37,987 bases of DNA from an uncultured archaeon (GTDB lineage: Archaea > Nanobdellota > Nanobdellia > Pacearchaeales > GW2011-AR1), in the NCBI GenBank assembly GCA_903831045.1, contig CAIKWG010000041.1:1-37987 (forward strand), given 5' to 3'. This document shows, in pieces, positions 17,620-25,306 of this stretch. The translations under genes and the position numbers were made by a program. Position 1 is the first letter of the stretch; every line of letters starts with the position of its first letter. The notes below the pieces were generated by a model. That model was not told where the DNA came from and did no database searches. It worked only from the letters and a program-made list of their open reading frames with translations.

Positions 17620-18909
17620 TTAGAATCTTCTTCTAGTATTCCATTTATTTCTATTATCATTACTTTTTCTTCCGAAGTCTCTTCCGCCACTTCTTCCAGC
17701 AGAACTTCTTCCACCAAAATTTCTTCCTCCAGAAGAACCTCTGTCATTTCTTCTTCCATAGTCATTTGACCTATTATCACTAAAATCTGCTCTAACTCTA
17801 ATTGGAGTGATATCTGGCAATTCCATTGCTTTAATATCAAAAGATTTTCTTCTCAAAATATTTGTAAAATTATCATAATCTCTTTCAGCCAAAAGATTAA
17901 TTGCTTTTCCTTCTTCTCCTGCTCTTGCAGTTCTACCTACTCTATGAACATAATCATCAGCCAAAATTGGTAAATCGTAATTGTAAACATGGCTTATCCC
18001 CTTAATATCAAGTCCTCTTGCTGCAACGTCTGTACAAACTAAAATTCTGACTCTCTTCGAATCAAACTCTTTCATAATTTTTAATCTTTTTGATTGTTCT
18101 AAACCCCCATGAATTGCAACTGCATTAATTCCAAGACTATTCAGGTTCTTTACAACAAACTCGGCATTTCTTCTAGTATTAGAGAAAATCATAATCAAAT
18201 CCGAAGTTTCATTTTTTAACAATTGCACCAACAGAGAAAATTTAAGATTGGTTGGAACATCATAGTAAACATGAGTTAATTTTGCTTCATCAACATAACT
18301 CTCAACAGAAATATCAACCGGATTATCTGTATATTCTTTTGTAAGATTATCGATGCTTGCAGACATTGTTGCAGAAAAAAGCATAGTCTGTCTTTTCTTT
18401 GGACACTTGTTAATTATTTTTCCAACATCTCTAGAAAATCCCATGTCGAGCATTCTATCAAATTCGTCTAAAACTAAAATTTTGACCTGACTCAAATCAA
18501 TAGTCTTCCTATCCAGGTGATCTAAGATTCTTCCAGGGGTTCCAACAACGATATCTGTTTTTCTGAGTTGTTTTATCTGATTTATCATATTCATCCCACC
18601 ATAGATAGCAGCAACTTCAAGTCTTCTATTGGCAAAATTTTTGATTGCTTCTGCAACCTGCTCTGCCAGTTCTCTAGTTGGAGTTAAAATTAATGCTTGA
18701 ATTTCGCCATCACTTTCTAGATTCTCAATTATTGGTGCTGCAAATGCAAGAGTTTTTCCACTACCAGTAGCTGATGATGCAATAATATCTCTTCCTTCAA
18801 GAGCAAAAGGAATTGCTTTTTCTTGAATTTCTGTAGGTACTGAAAAACCCATTCTTTTCAAAACATTTAATGTTTCTATTGTTAATCCTAACTTTGCAAA
18901 TTTTTCCAT
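17620..18909 (-). CDS. DEAD-box-family RNA helicase (DEFD variant) with RGG tail
   Basis: This 429-aa ATP-dependent RNA helicase has the full motif set: F-x-x-L...PTEIQ (Q motif, Q29), ATGSGKT (47-53), PTREL (77-81), TPGR (124-127), motif II DEFD (148-151) in place of DEAD, SAT, then IFSNTRR, TDVAARGLD and HRVGRTAR. The DEFD form keeps both acidic residues needed for Mg-ATP. The last ~50 residues are Gly/Arg/Ser/Asn-rich (RGSSGGRNFGG...), an RNA-binding RGG-like tail that resembles bacterial cold-shock helicases (RhlE/CsdA class). It is likely involved in RNA unwinding or ribosome assembly. It could have been acquired from bacteria, since DEFDRMLDMGF occurs in bacterial RhlE-type proteins (from memory). 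Confidence 0.95.
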   Translation of the reverse strand: MEKFAKLGLTIETLNVLKRMGFSVPTEIQEKAIPFALEGRDIIASSATGSGKTLAFAAPIIENLESDGEIQALILTPTRELAEQVAEAIKNFANRRLEVAAIYGGMNMINQIKQLRKTDIVVGTPGRILDHLDRKTIDLSQVKILVLDEFDRMLDMGFSRDVGKIINKCPKKRQTMLFSATMSASIDNLTKEYTDNPVDISVESYVDEAKLTHVYYDVPTNLKFSLLVQLLKNETSDLIMIFSNTRRNAEFVVKNLNSLGINAVAIHGGLEQSKRLKIMKEFDSKRVRILVCTDVAARGLDIKGISHVYNYDLPILADDYVHRVGRTARAGEEGKAINLLAERDYDNFTNILRRKSFDIKAMELPDITPIRVRADFSDNRSNDYGRRNDRGSSGGRNFGGRSSAGRSGGRDFGRKSNDNRNKWNTRRRF

Positions 18910-19108
18910 TTTCTATTCTTACTAATATTAATATTCTAACTTCATATTTTACTATGTTTGTTATGTTTGTTTCCCTACTTAACCAAAGAAATAAATCTCA
19001 AGTCAATGTCTCAAGACAATGCTTAAGACGAACAAGGAACGAATATCTTCTATTGTTATATATCTCCATTTCAAACTGGGTTTATAAAGCTATGTTTAAT
19101 TTGAAAGT

Positions 19109-19116
19109 TTTATAAA
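19109..19116 (+). promoter_or_regulatory. TATA box of the peptide/radical SAM unit
   Basis: TTTATAAA is 25-32 bases before the ATG at 19141. By archaeal spacing, transcription would begin about at that ATG, so the message would open with the 26-codon gene and not with the radical SAM gene. This supports the small gene as real. The rest of 18910-19108 holds the divergent helicase promoter and no other gene. Confidence 0.6.
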
Positions 19117-19140
19117 CTGAATTTTTTTATTCTTTTTACA

Positions 19141-19221
19141 ATGTTTGATAAATTAAAAAGTATTGGTTTCAGAGTTGAAAGGGAAGTTAAGCGTCAAGAA
19201 ACCGTAGGTGTCTTCCGATGA
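19141..19221 (+). CDS. 26-aa peptide, candidate radical SAM substrate
   Basis: This short gene (26 codons plus stop) encodes MFDKLKSIGF followed by RVEREVKRQE and TVGVFR. It is basic, has no Cys and has no signal peptide. Its TGA overlaps the ATG of the radical SAM/SPASM gene as ATGA, so the two are translationally coupled, and a TATA box is spaced for transcription to start at its own ATG. RiPP pathways commonly place a small precursor gene before a peptide-modifying radical SAM enzyme, hence the proposal that this is the substrate or a recognition peptide (inference). It could instead be a leader peptide that only drives coupling. No database match could be tested. Confidence 0.6.
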   Translation: MFDKLKSIGFRVEREVKRQETVGVFR

Positions 19222-20318
19222 AGTATCATATCATCTTAACAGAAAGATGCAATCTGAAATGCAAATATTGCTATGAAAAATCAATGAAGGAATTTGAAAA
19301 TGGACTTGAAAAGAAATGGGAATATGATGACAAAGCTCCTTTTGATTCACAGGTTAACGTTAGCGAATTAAAAAAATTCCTAAAATCCACAGATACATTA
19401 ATATTCTATGGTGGAGAACCTCTAATTAAAATTGATAAGATAAAAGAAATAGTTGATAACATAGACTGCAGATTTTGCATGCAAACCAATGGTCTTTTTT
19501 TGGATCAACTGCCCATTAAATATTTCAAAAAAATTGATAAAATATTAATCTCAATCGATGGAGATAAAAAGAGAGACACAGAAAATAAAGGAAAGGGTCA
19601 CTATGACAAGGTTTTAGAAAATATTAAAAAAATAAGAGCAGAAGGCTACACTGGAGAGATAGTTGCGAGAATGGCTCTTAGCAAACCAGACATCTACGAA
19701 CAGGTCTTACATCTAACAAAGCTAATTGATAAAAATATTTTCAACTCAGTTCACTGGCAAATTGATGCCGAGTTTTATAAGTTTGACTATGATAAAAAGA
19801 AATTCTCCAAATTTGTAAAAGATTACAATAGCTCTCTAACTAAACTAATTAGCTATTGGATTTCGGAAATGAAAAAAGGAAGAGTTAGGAAATATTATCC
19901 TCTTCTTGGCTTCTTTGATATAATCTATTATAATAAAAAAACAAGATTGCAGTGTGGAGCAGGCTATGAAAATTTCACAATAAACACCAAGGGAGATTTA
20001 TCCGCATGTCCGATTATGAACAGTGTGAAGAACTTTTATTGCGGTTCAATAAAAACTGGAATTCAAAAACAAATACCATGTAAAAATTGGTGCACAGATT
20101 GTCCAGATTTAGATATTTGCGGAGGCCGTTGTCTTTACTCAAACTACGCTCAACTCTGGCCAAAAGAAGGCCATGATCTAGTTTGCTCAACAATCAAGCA
20201 TTTAATAAGTGAAATGAAAAATAACATCCCAGAAATAAAAAAGCTGATAGAATCAAAAAAGATTAGTGAAAAAGATTTTGAATTTGAAAAATATTTTGGA
20301 CCAGAGATTGTTCCCTAG
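19218..20318 (+). CDS. Radical SAM/SPASM peptide-modifying-type enzyme
   Basis: This 366-aa enzyme has a radical SAM cluster CNLKCKYC (C11, C15, C18) at the N-terminus, the GGEP motif at 65-68 (S-adenosylmethionine amino group binding), and a SPASM-type C-terminus with C246, C264, C275, C288, C292, C295, C301 and C305 for two auxiliary Fe-S clusters. This architecture is typical of enzymes that modify ribosomally made peptides or proteins. It resembles archaeal AF0577-type radical SAM proteins (from memory, not checked). The start ATG is fixed by the MKYHIILTERCNL beginning and by the ATGA overlap with the 26-codon gene; GGTG lies 8-11 bases upstream. No transporter or protease for peptide export is nearby. 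Confidence 0.88.
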   Translation: MKYHIILTERCNLKCKYCYEKSMKEFENGLEKKWEYDDKAPFDSQVNVSELKKFLKSTDTLIFYGGEPLIKIDKIKEIVDNIDCRFCMQTNGLFLDQLPIKYFKKIDKILISIDGDKKRDTENKGKGHYDKVLENIKKIRAEGYTGEIVARMALSKPDIYEQVLHLTKLIDKNIFNSVHWQIDAEFYKFDYDKKKFSKFVKDYNSSLTKLISYWISEMKKGRVRKYYPLLGFFDIIYYNKKTRLQCGAGYENFTINTKGDLSACPIMNSVKNFYCGSIKTGIQKQIPCKNWCTDCPDLDICGGRCLYSNYAQLWPKEGHDLVCSTIKHLISEMKNNIPEIKKLIESKKISEKDFEFEKYFGPEIVP

Positions 20319-20327
20319 TTATAAAAT

Positions 20328-20792
20328 TTAATCTAGAACATCAAAAAATCCATGTTCTGTAAGCTGGTAGGGTTTTCCTGATTTAATCAATTCTCTTTCA
20401 ATTGCAATTAAATAAGAATCTTCAACAGCTTCACGTCCAAGAATATTCTCCCCAGAAGAAGATTTAGTGTTATATTTTGTAAAAACATTACTAACTTTAT
20501 CATTAGAATCCAAGGGTAATTCAGAATTGAATTTCATAGAAGCAAAATCAAGAACTCTCTGTGTTTTTGTAGCATCTTCCTCTAGGCATTTTTCAAGTAG
20601 AGATTTATACCTATGAACTAGCTCTCTATCCTGGATTTGCCAAACAAACTCTTCATTAAGAACCTCTGGATTATCTCTAATCATTTCGTAAAGCAGCTGT
20701 CTCGAATTAGAATTATTTATATTTCCATCTAAAACTTTTATACTTTCAATTTCTTCACCTTTCCAGCACTCTTCATAATTTTTGAATAACAT
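20328..20792 (-). CDS. Unknown protein, 154 aa
   Basis: This is a soluble, mostly helical, acidic protein (MLFKNYEECWKGEEIESIKV...). It has no catalytic motif; the end GKPYQLTEHGFFDVLD is distinctive. It is divergent from the ATP-cone nuclease gene with 84 bases between. An ATTTAAAAAC box near 20811-20820 is ~24 bases before the ATG, so the message is probably leaderless. The function is not recognised. Confidence 0.6.
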   Translation of the reverse strand: MLFKNYEECWKGEEIESIKVLDGNINNSNSRQLLYEMIRDNPEVLNEEFVWQIQDRELVHRYKSLLEKCLEEDATKTQRVLDFASMKFNSELPLDSNDKVSNVFTKYNTKSSSGENILGREAVEDSYLIAIERELIKSGKPYQLTEHGFFDVLD

Positions 20793-20821
20793 AAAACTTC
20801 AATCAAAACACTGTTTTTAAA

Positions 20822-20839
20822 TGTTACTGAAGAGTAACA
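20822..20839. promoter_or_regulatory. Inverted repeat between divergent promoters
   Basis: TGTTACT, a 4-base spacer (GAAG), then AGTAACA form a perfect 7-base inverted repeat. It lies between the TATA-like boxes of the 154-aa gene (minus, ~20815) and the ATP-cone nuclease (plus, 20847-20853), and could control both. It could also simply fold in RNA. The regulator is unknown. Confidence 0.4.
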
Positions 20840-20876
20840 AATTAACCTATAAAAACCAAGGTCTCCTGTAAAGATA

Positions 20877-21671
20877 GTGGAAATAATAAAGGCATCAGGT
20901 GAAAAAGAAAATTTCTCTCAAAGAAAACTCTATATAACAATACGTGAAGCAGGAGCATCAAAAAGATTAATTAATGAAACAATTTCAATAGTAAAATCAA
21001 AGCTAAAGGCCAACATCACAACTGAAGAAATTTTAAATATAGCACTAAAAAATTTAAAAAAAGAGCCTGGAGTAGCCGAGAGATATAATCTAAAAAGAGC
21101 GATGATGGAATTAGGACCAACAGGATTTCCCTTTGAAGATTATATTGCAGAAGTTCTTAGAAACTATGGATATAAAGCAACAACCGATCAAAGTCTTAAA
21201 GGAAGAGTAATCTATCAAGAAGTGGATATTGTTGCAGAAAAAGAAAAAAAATTTATGATAGAATGTAAATATCATAACGAACCAGGCACAGATACAAGAC
21301 TTCAACCTGCAATGTACACCTATGCAAGATTCCTAGACCTTTCACAGCATAAATTTGATCAACCCTGGCTAATTACAAACACTAAATGCACAGTGGATGC
21401 ATTGGGCTATGCAAGAGGAGTTGATCTAAAAATAACGAGTTGGAATTTTCCAAAAGATGAATCCCTAATAAAATTAATATCTAAAAAAAACCTTTATCCT
21501 GTAACTATCCTTTTCCTAGATAGAGAAACAAAAGAAAAGCTTCTAACAAACAAGATAGTGCTTCTTAAAACACTTGCAGAAAAAGAATTAAAAGAATTAT
21601 ACAAAAAAACAAATATCCCAATAAAAGATTTAGAAAAAATTCAAAGTAAAGCAAAAGAAATTCTAGCCTAG
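20877..21671 (+). CDS. ATP-cone domain fused to a PD-(D/E)XK nuclease
   Basis: This 264-aa protein has an ATP-cone-like N-terminus (~1-85: EIIKASGEKENFSQRKLYITIREAGAS...; ending VAERYNLKRAMMELGPTGFPFEDY) and a restriction-endonuclease-like domain (~90-200). The catalytic pattern is D117 (EVDIV), E129 and K131 (IECKYH), i.e. D...E-x-K as in Mrr/archaeal Holliday-type folds. A helical tail ends IQSKAKEILA. The start is GTG at 20877; CTATAAAAA at 20848-20856 is ~25 bases upstream, fitting a leaderless GTG. Related ATP-cone/nuclease fusions are known in archaea (family memory), with a proposed nucleotide-sensing DNA-cleavage role; the substrate is unknown. Its stop overlaps the opposite gene's stop as CTAG. 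Confidence 0.82.
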   Translation: MEIIKASGEKENFSQRKLYITIREAGASKRLINETISIVKSKLKANITTEEILNIALKNLKKEPGVAERYNLKRAMMELGPTGFPFEDYIAEVLRNYGYKATTDQSLKGRVIYQEVDIVAEKEKKFMIECKYHNEPGTDTRLQPAMYTYARFLDLSQHKFDQPWLITNTKCTVDALGYARGVDLKITSWNFPKDESLIKLISKKNLYPVTILFLDRETKEKLLTNKIVLLKTLAEKELKELYKKTNIPIKDLEKIQSKAKEILA

Positions 21672-21982
21672 TTCCAAAAATTAACACAACCAACTGTTTT
21701 TGCAGCCAATAGTCCTTCTACTTTATCTTTCTCTTCCTTACTATTAATTGGAAAAACACTGCAATATTTTCCATTTTCTCCCTTGAGAACTTCCGAAGTC
21801 ATATATCCTGGAACAAGAACATAAGGACCATCGTGTGAATATGCCTGCTGGTAAATAACATCCTTACTTCCAATTTTCAAAACTCTTGCTCTTTCAAATA
21901 AGGGAAATTCGCAGAATTTAGAACCTTCTAAACAAGAAAATTTTCTTATTTCATTGCAAAGACTTCCGATTCTTTTAGCCAT
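21668..21982 (-). CDS. Unknown protein, 104 aa
   Basis: This small soluble protein has four Cys (SLCNEIRKFSCLEGSKFCEF; YCSVF; VGCVNFW), mainly near the N-terminus and end, which might bind metal. TTTATAAA near 22004-22011 sits ~25 bases before the ATG, so the start is well supported. It converges on the ATP-cone nuclease, sharing the palindromic CTAG as part of both stop codons. No family is recognised. Confidence 0.6.
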   Translation of the reverse strand: MAKRIGSLCNEIRKFSCLEGSKFCEFPLFERARVLKIGSKDVIYQQAYSHDGPYVLVPGYMTSEVLKGENGKYCSVFPINSKEEKDKVEGLLAAKTVGCVNFWN

Positions 21983-22024
21983 GGCCTTTCAAAAAAGAAG
22001 AGCTTTATAAAACTTATCCTAGAA

Positions 22025-22495
22025 TTATTTATTCAGTCTCCAGATAGAATAATTAAGAAGACTGGCAAAACTAACCCAAAGAATATAAGGAACCATCAGA
22101 AGTCCAGCTAGAGGATAAACTAAGAAGAAACATATGGATGTTAGGATAATCAAAATTAACAAAAGTCTTATTTCAACAGAAGAAATAAATGGTTTATGCA
22201 ATCCAAAAAACAAATAGCTCCAGGCTATATTAAAAACAAATTGTATTCCGAATAAAACTAATCCGACGGTTCTAAATCTAGAAGCGGGACTAAAGAATAT
22301 GAAGTACAATGCAACTCCCATTAAACTAAAAAGCAAAGTCCAAGCGGGACCAAATACCCAAGAAGGAGGATTGAATTTAGGTTTCTTTAATTTTTTATAC
22401 CAAGAAGATTTGCCTCCTGCCCACAATGTTCCAATAGAACCAATAAGATTACATCCAATAATAAATAAAACTAAAATCACCCAATTTATTTGCAT
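22025..22495 (-). CDS. tspO: TspO/MBR family membrane protein
   Basis: This 156-aa protein has five membrane helices and the TspO pattern: GGKSSWYKKLKKPKFNPPSWVFGPAWT (about 27-53), Q-x-x-x-N-x-x-WSYLFFGLHKP in helix 3/4, and a final P-x-x-x-W-x-x-FASLLN. TspO proteins bind porphyrins and related tetrapyrroles or sterols in membranes. No tetrapyrrole genes are nearby. An ACTTATAACTT element near 22516-22526 is about 25 bases upstream of the ATG. The family is confident; the ligand is not. Confidence 0.93.
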   Translation of the reverse strand: MQINWVILVLFIIGCNLIGSIGTLWAGGKSSWYKKLKKPKFNPPSWVFGPAWTLLFSLMGVALYFIFFSPASRFRTVGLVLFGIQFVFNIAWSYLFFGLHKPFISSVEIRLLLILIILTSICFFLVYPLAGLLMVPYILWVSFASLLNYSIWRLNK

Positions 22496-22541
22496 AAATA
22501 ATATAAGAAACAGGAAGTTATAAGTTTAACTAAATAAGTTT

Positions 22542-23111
22542 TTATTTAAAAAAGAATTTATCCCCATCTTCTCCAACAGGAGCAATAATCTTATCTTTTA
22601 ATTGCACGCAGTATAACACCCCTTCATCATTATCAACTTCAATTATATCAACATTAGGATAGATGTATGCATTAACTCCAATTTGACAGCAATCTTCAAG
22701 ATGAGATTGATCAAAATCAGTTATTTTATTCTTAGCTTCGTATTGTTTCTTTATTTCTGGATATTTAAAATAAAGACCACCATCCTGAAAACCATAACAA
22801 ACTCCGTTGTTTCCTAAAAAAATTCCAACAGCAAAATCATCCTTACCATTAGGGCTATGCTTAACACAATTTTCAGCTGCTTCCATAAAAACAGATGAAA
22901 CACGATTTGTGCTTAGTCTATCTTTCTCAAGCCCAATTCCATAATATTCTTCTATTCTAGAACATAATCCTGTAAGAAATGAACCATCCACTCCCTTTGT
23001 TTGACCAGTTATAACCTCATAGGAAATTAAAGGATTATAATGAATCAATGGATTTTTTTCTCCAGAGCATATCATTTCCATAATTTTACCCGAAGGTTTG
23101 AATAATCTCAT
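22542..23111 (-). CDS. GHKL (HATPase)-like protein, 189 aa
   Basis: The frame is open to 23183, but the start MRLFKPSGKIMEM (ATG at 23111) is preferred because the upstream sequence is hydrophobic, low-complexity and AT-rich promoter-like. Residues ~68-112 carry VSSVFMEAAENCVKHS (N-box pattern E77, E80, N81, H85) and GFQDGG (D110, G112), as in histidine-kinase-like or anti-sigma-type ATPases. No dimerisation helix, phosphoacceptor His or membrane segment is seen, so it is not a normal sensor kinase. The later part (HLEDCCQIGVNAYIYPNVD) is unusual. The fold is inferred from motif spacing only. Confidence 0.55.
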   Translation of the reverse strand: MRLFKPSGKIMEMICSGEKNPLIHYNPLISYEVITGQTKGVDGSFLTGLCSRIEEYYGIGLEKDRLSTNRVSSVFMEAAENCVKHSPNGKDDFAVGIFLGNNGVCYGFQDGGLYFKYPEIKKQYEAKNKITDFDQSHLEDCCQIGVNAYIYPNVDIIEVDNDEGVLYCVQLKDKIIAPVGEDGDKFFFK

Positions 23112-23210
23112 CAAATGGAAAAAATAATTTAATTTAAAAAAATATATGTGATTCAGAATAGAAAAACACAAATAAAAAACCAATAAAAAAAATAAAAATA
23201 AAAATAAAAT

Positions 23211-23960
23211 TTATCTTAGCTTGAATACAGCACTAACACTTGCAGTAATTTCTTCTTCACCTGGTTGTATATTTGCAGCTACTTGTTTAGCCATAGCAAC
23301 ATCTTCTCCTGCTCCACTTGAGCTAGAAGAATACAAATTCCAAGGATAATAACCATAGTCATTTACAGAAGTTGAAACAAGATTTCCAACCTTCTTATCA
23401 AAACCACTAGCAACTGCTTCTGCCTTTACTCTTGCATCTTCAGCAGCCATTTTCATAGCTTCAGCTTTGTATTTATTCTGAGATTCTTTAGTAAGTTCAA
23501 AATTAATGTAACTTACTCCAGCTCCAGCATTAACACCCGCATCTATAACTTCTGAAATCATATCCGATTGATTCATTGAAAGTTCAACCTTAACAGAGTG
23601 AGTAGCTCTAAAGCCATTATCAAGTTGTCTTCCATTCACCCAGTTATAATTAGGATAAACATTGAAACTATCAGTTACAATTTTTTCTTTTTCAAAACCA
23701 AGTAAAACTAGTTGATTTACAAGTTCATCATAAATCTTATCATTTGCTTCTGTAGCTCCCGCACTAGTTGCATTCTTAGTTTCAATATTAAAAGAAACTG
23801 TAATCAAATCAGGCATTGCTTTTATTGTTGCAGTTCCTTGCACATTTACTGTATTACCAGATGAAACAGGCTTGAAAGCAACAAGAGCAATTACAGCTAT
23901 TATAATTATTAGCGCCGATAGAATTGCCGTAACACCAATAGCAGTATTATTTTTTGTCAT
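23211..23960 (-). CDS. SIMPL (DUF541) domain protein, membrane-anchored
   Basis: This 249-aa protein has an N-terminal membrane anchor (~8-30, IGVTAILSALIIIIAVIALVAF) and then the SIMPL fold: VNVQGTATIKAMPDLITVSFNIETKNATSA, helix NDKIYDELVNQLVLLGFEKEKIVTDSF, YNWVNGRQLDNGFRATHSVKVEL, and a repeated helical motif AMKMAAEDARVKAEAVASG. The chain ends VSAVFKLR. The family is often periplasmic or outside the cell, with roles in envelope stress. The start has a strong site (GGGAGG, 5 bases before the ATG). The membrane-bound winged-helix gene lies 48 bases upstream, with a 24-base palindrome between. Confidence 0.9.
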   Translation of the reverse strand: MTKNNTAIGVTAILSALIIIIAVIALVAFKPVSSGNTVNVQGTATIKAMPDLITVSFNIETKNATSAGATEANDKIYDELVNQLVLLGFEKEKIVTDSFNVYPNYNWVNGRQLDNGFRATHSVKVELSMNQSDMISEVIDAGVNAGAGVSYINFELTKESQNKYKAEAMKMAAEDARVKAEAVASGFDKKVGNLVSTSVNDYGYYPWNLYSSSSSGAGEDVAMAKQVAANIQPGEEEITASVSAVFKLR

Positions 23961-23973
23961 TTTGTCCTCCCTT

Positions 23974-23997
23974 ATAATTTTATTTTAATAAAATTAT
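23974..23997. promoter_or_regulatory. 24-bp perfect palindrome before the SIMPL gene
   Basis: ATAATTTTATT, a 2-base spacer (TT), then AATAAAATTAT: the 11-base arms match perfectly. It sits 13-36 bases upstream of the SIMPL ATG and follows the regulator gene's stop. It may be an operator for the winged-helix protein encoded just upstream, or an RNA hairpin between two co-transcribed genes. AT-richness raises the chance of a random palindrome, but 11 perfect pairs is long. Confidence 0.5.
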
Positions 23998-24008
23998 CTT
24001 TAGTTCCT

Positions 24009-24617
24009 CTAAAGTTTCCTCCAATTTACAATACAAAAGATAAACAAAGCAAGCAAAGCCCCTGCCAAAAATAATATCCATCCAAAAGAAGGTGAAGCAC
24101 TGAATCCTGCAACAGTAGCATCAGAAGCAACTCTTTGCACATCCGAAGCCGCAGACATCATTACATTTCCGGCATTGCCTGCAAACTCTGCGCTCTTAGA
24201 AGCACTAAAAGTAGAAACACTCTTTAATCTAGTAAAAGCATAGACTGCAAATGCTCCAGCAAAACTAACAAATGCTGCAGGCAGAATAGACCTTATCTTT
24301 GAACTAATATCTGAATTTTTAGGAGAAATAATAATAGATTTATTTGATAATTCATACATAACAATTTTTTTACCTTTCTTACTCCAGAAAAAGTTAGTTC
24401 TCTTTTGAACAAGGTCAGCAGCTACTAGCTTCTTAACATTGTATTCAACAGTATTCATTGGCATGTGCAAAAAATCAGAAAGGTCTTTTACACTTGCTTC
24501 AGGATGAACTGCAAGATGATCAATAATCTTTTTGCAAGTTTTATTTCCCAGCACATCTGCTAGAGATTTAGCCTTCTCATCATCCAATGAAATTAACATA
24601 TATTTTTCTTCAGCCAT
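24009..24617 (-). CDS. Membrane-bound winged-helix regulator
   Basis: This 202-aa protein has an ArsR-like winged helix at the N-terminus (~12-85: SLADVLGNKTCKKIIDHLAVHPEASVKDLSDFLHMPMNTVEYNVKKLVAADLVQ, with wing WSKKGKKIVMYELS). A short linker leads to a membrane helix (~110-130, LPAAFVSFAGAFAVYAF), a ~45-residue Ala/Ser-rich segment and a second helix (~178-197, FGWILFLAGALLALFIFCIV). Such a protein could read an envelope signal and act on DNA directly. Its neighbour is the SIMPL gene, so a regulator/target pair is likely (inference). The start MAEEKYM is the only convincing one. Confidence 0.82.
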   Translation of the reverse strand: MAEEKYMLISLDDEKAKSLADVLGNKTCKKIIDHLAVHPEASVKDLSDFLHMPMNTVEYNVKKLVAADLVQKRTNFFWSKKGKKIVMYELSNKSIIISPKNSDISSKIRSILPAAFVSFAGAFAVYAFTRLKSVSTFSASKSAEFAGNAGNVMMSAASDVQRVASDATVAGFSASPSFGWILFLAGALLALFIFCIVNWRKL

Positions 24618-24681
24618 GATAAATCATAGTAATAGTTATTTATAAACAATTTGAAGACTTCAAGAAAGATTGGAGTTATCC

Positions 24682-25221
24682 TTATCTTTTCATTTTATAC
24701 AAGCCAAAAGTACAACTTCCAGGAAGTTCAAATTCTTTTTCAAGATTAAATCCCAATTTTTTACTAACTGCAATAGAAGACTCATTTCTAATTGGCCTGT
24801 GAACAATTGCCCCCCAAAGGTTAGAATATTCTTTCTCAAGGTCAGAGTTTAATTGTTTAACAAATTTAAAAGTAATTCCATTCCCCTCATAATTCTCTCT
24901 TACAACCCAGGTATTAATATATGTAAACCTCTCTTTTTCAAAATTAATAATTTCTTGAAGCACGGGGTCATTTGGAAAAGCGGTGCCAAGAACATTATCT
25001 CTATAGCAATCTAAGAATCCAACAATCTCTGAAGAAGCTGAATCTTCTGCAACATAGAATAATCCAAGAGGAATTCTTCGTGCATATTTTTCTTCACTAG
25101 GAACTCTATAGTCAATTAATCCTGTTTTCTTACCAATATCACTACCAGAAACCCATCTAGATTGAGCGATATTCCTTATGCTCTCTGCATCTTCTTTTCT
25201 TGCTTTTCTTATATTAATCAT
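24682..25221 (-). CDS. GNAT-family N-acetyltransferase
   Basis: This 179-aa protein starts MINIRKARKEDAESIRNIAQ, the typical first strand/helix of a GNAT domain. Strand 4 and the acetyl-CoA loop are at INTWVVRENYEGNGITFKFVKQL (a V-R-x-x-Y-x-G-x-G pattern, the R/Q-x-x-G-x-G/A relative), followed by NESSIAVSKKLGFNLEKEFELP, the conserved C-terminal half. The substrate cannot be told. It is divergent from the phosphatase-like gene at 25307. Confidence 0.82.
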   Translation of the reverse strand: MINIRKARKEDAESIRNIAQSRWVSGSDIGKKTGLIDYRVPSEEKYARRIPLGLFYVAEDSASSEIVGFLDCYRDNVLGTAFPNDPVLQEIINFEKERFTYINTWVVRENYEGNGITFKFVKQLNSDLEKEYSNLWGAIVHRPIRNESSIAVSKKLGFNLEKEFELPGSCTFGLYKMKR

Positions 25222-25306
25222 AAATTCTAAGCAGAAAGTTTGTTTAAATAAATTACTATACTAAAACCTTATAAATAAAAATGAATTTTTAAGATTAGGT
25301 GATAAA

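Noticed and set aside
18870-19115. 81-residue frame between helicase and radical SAM unit
   Set aside because: Overlaps the helicase start and promoter, low complexity, and its end contains the TATA box of the peptide gene.
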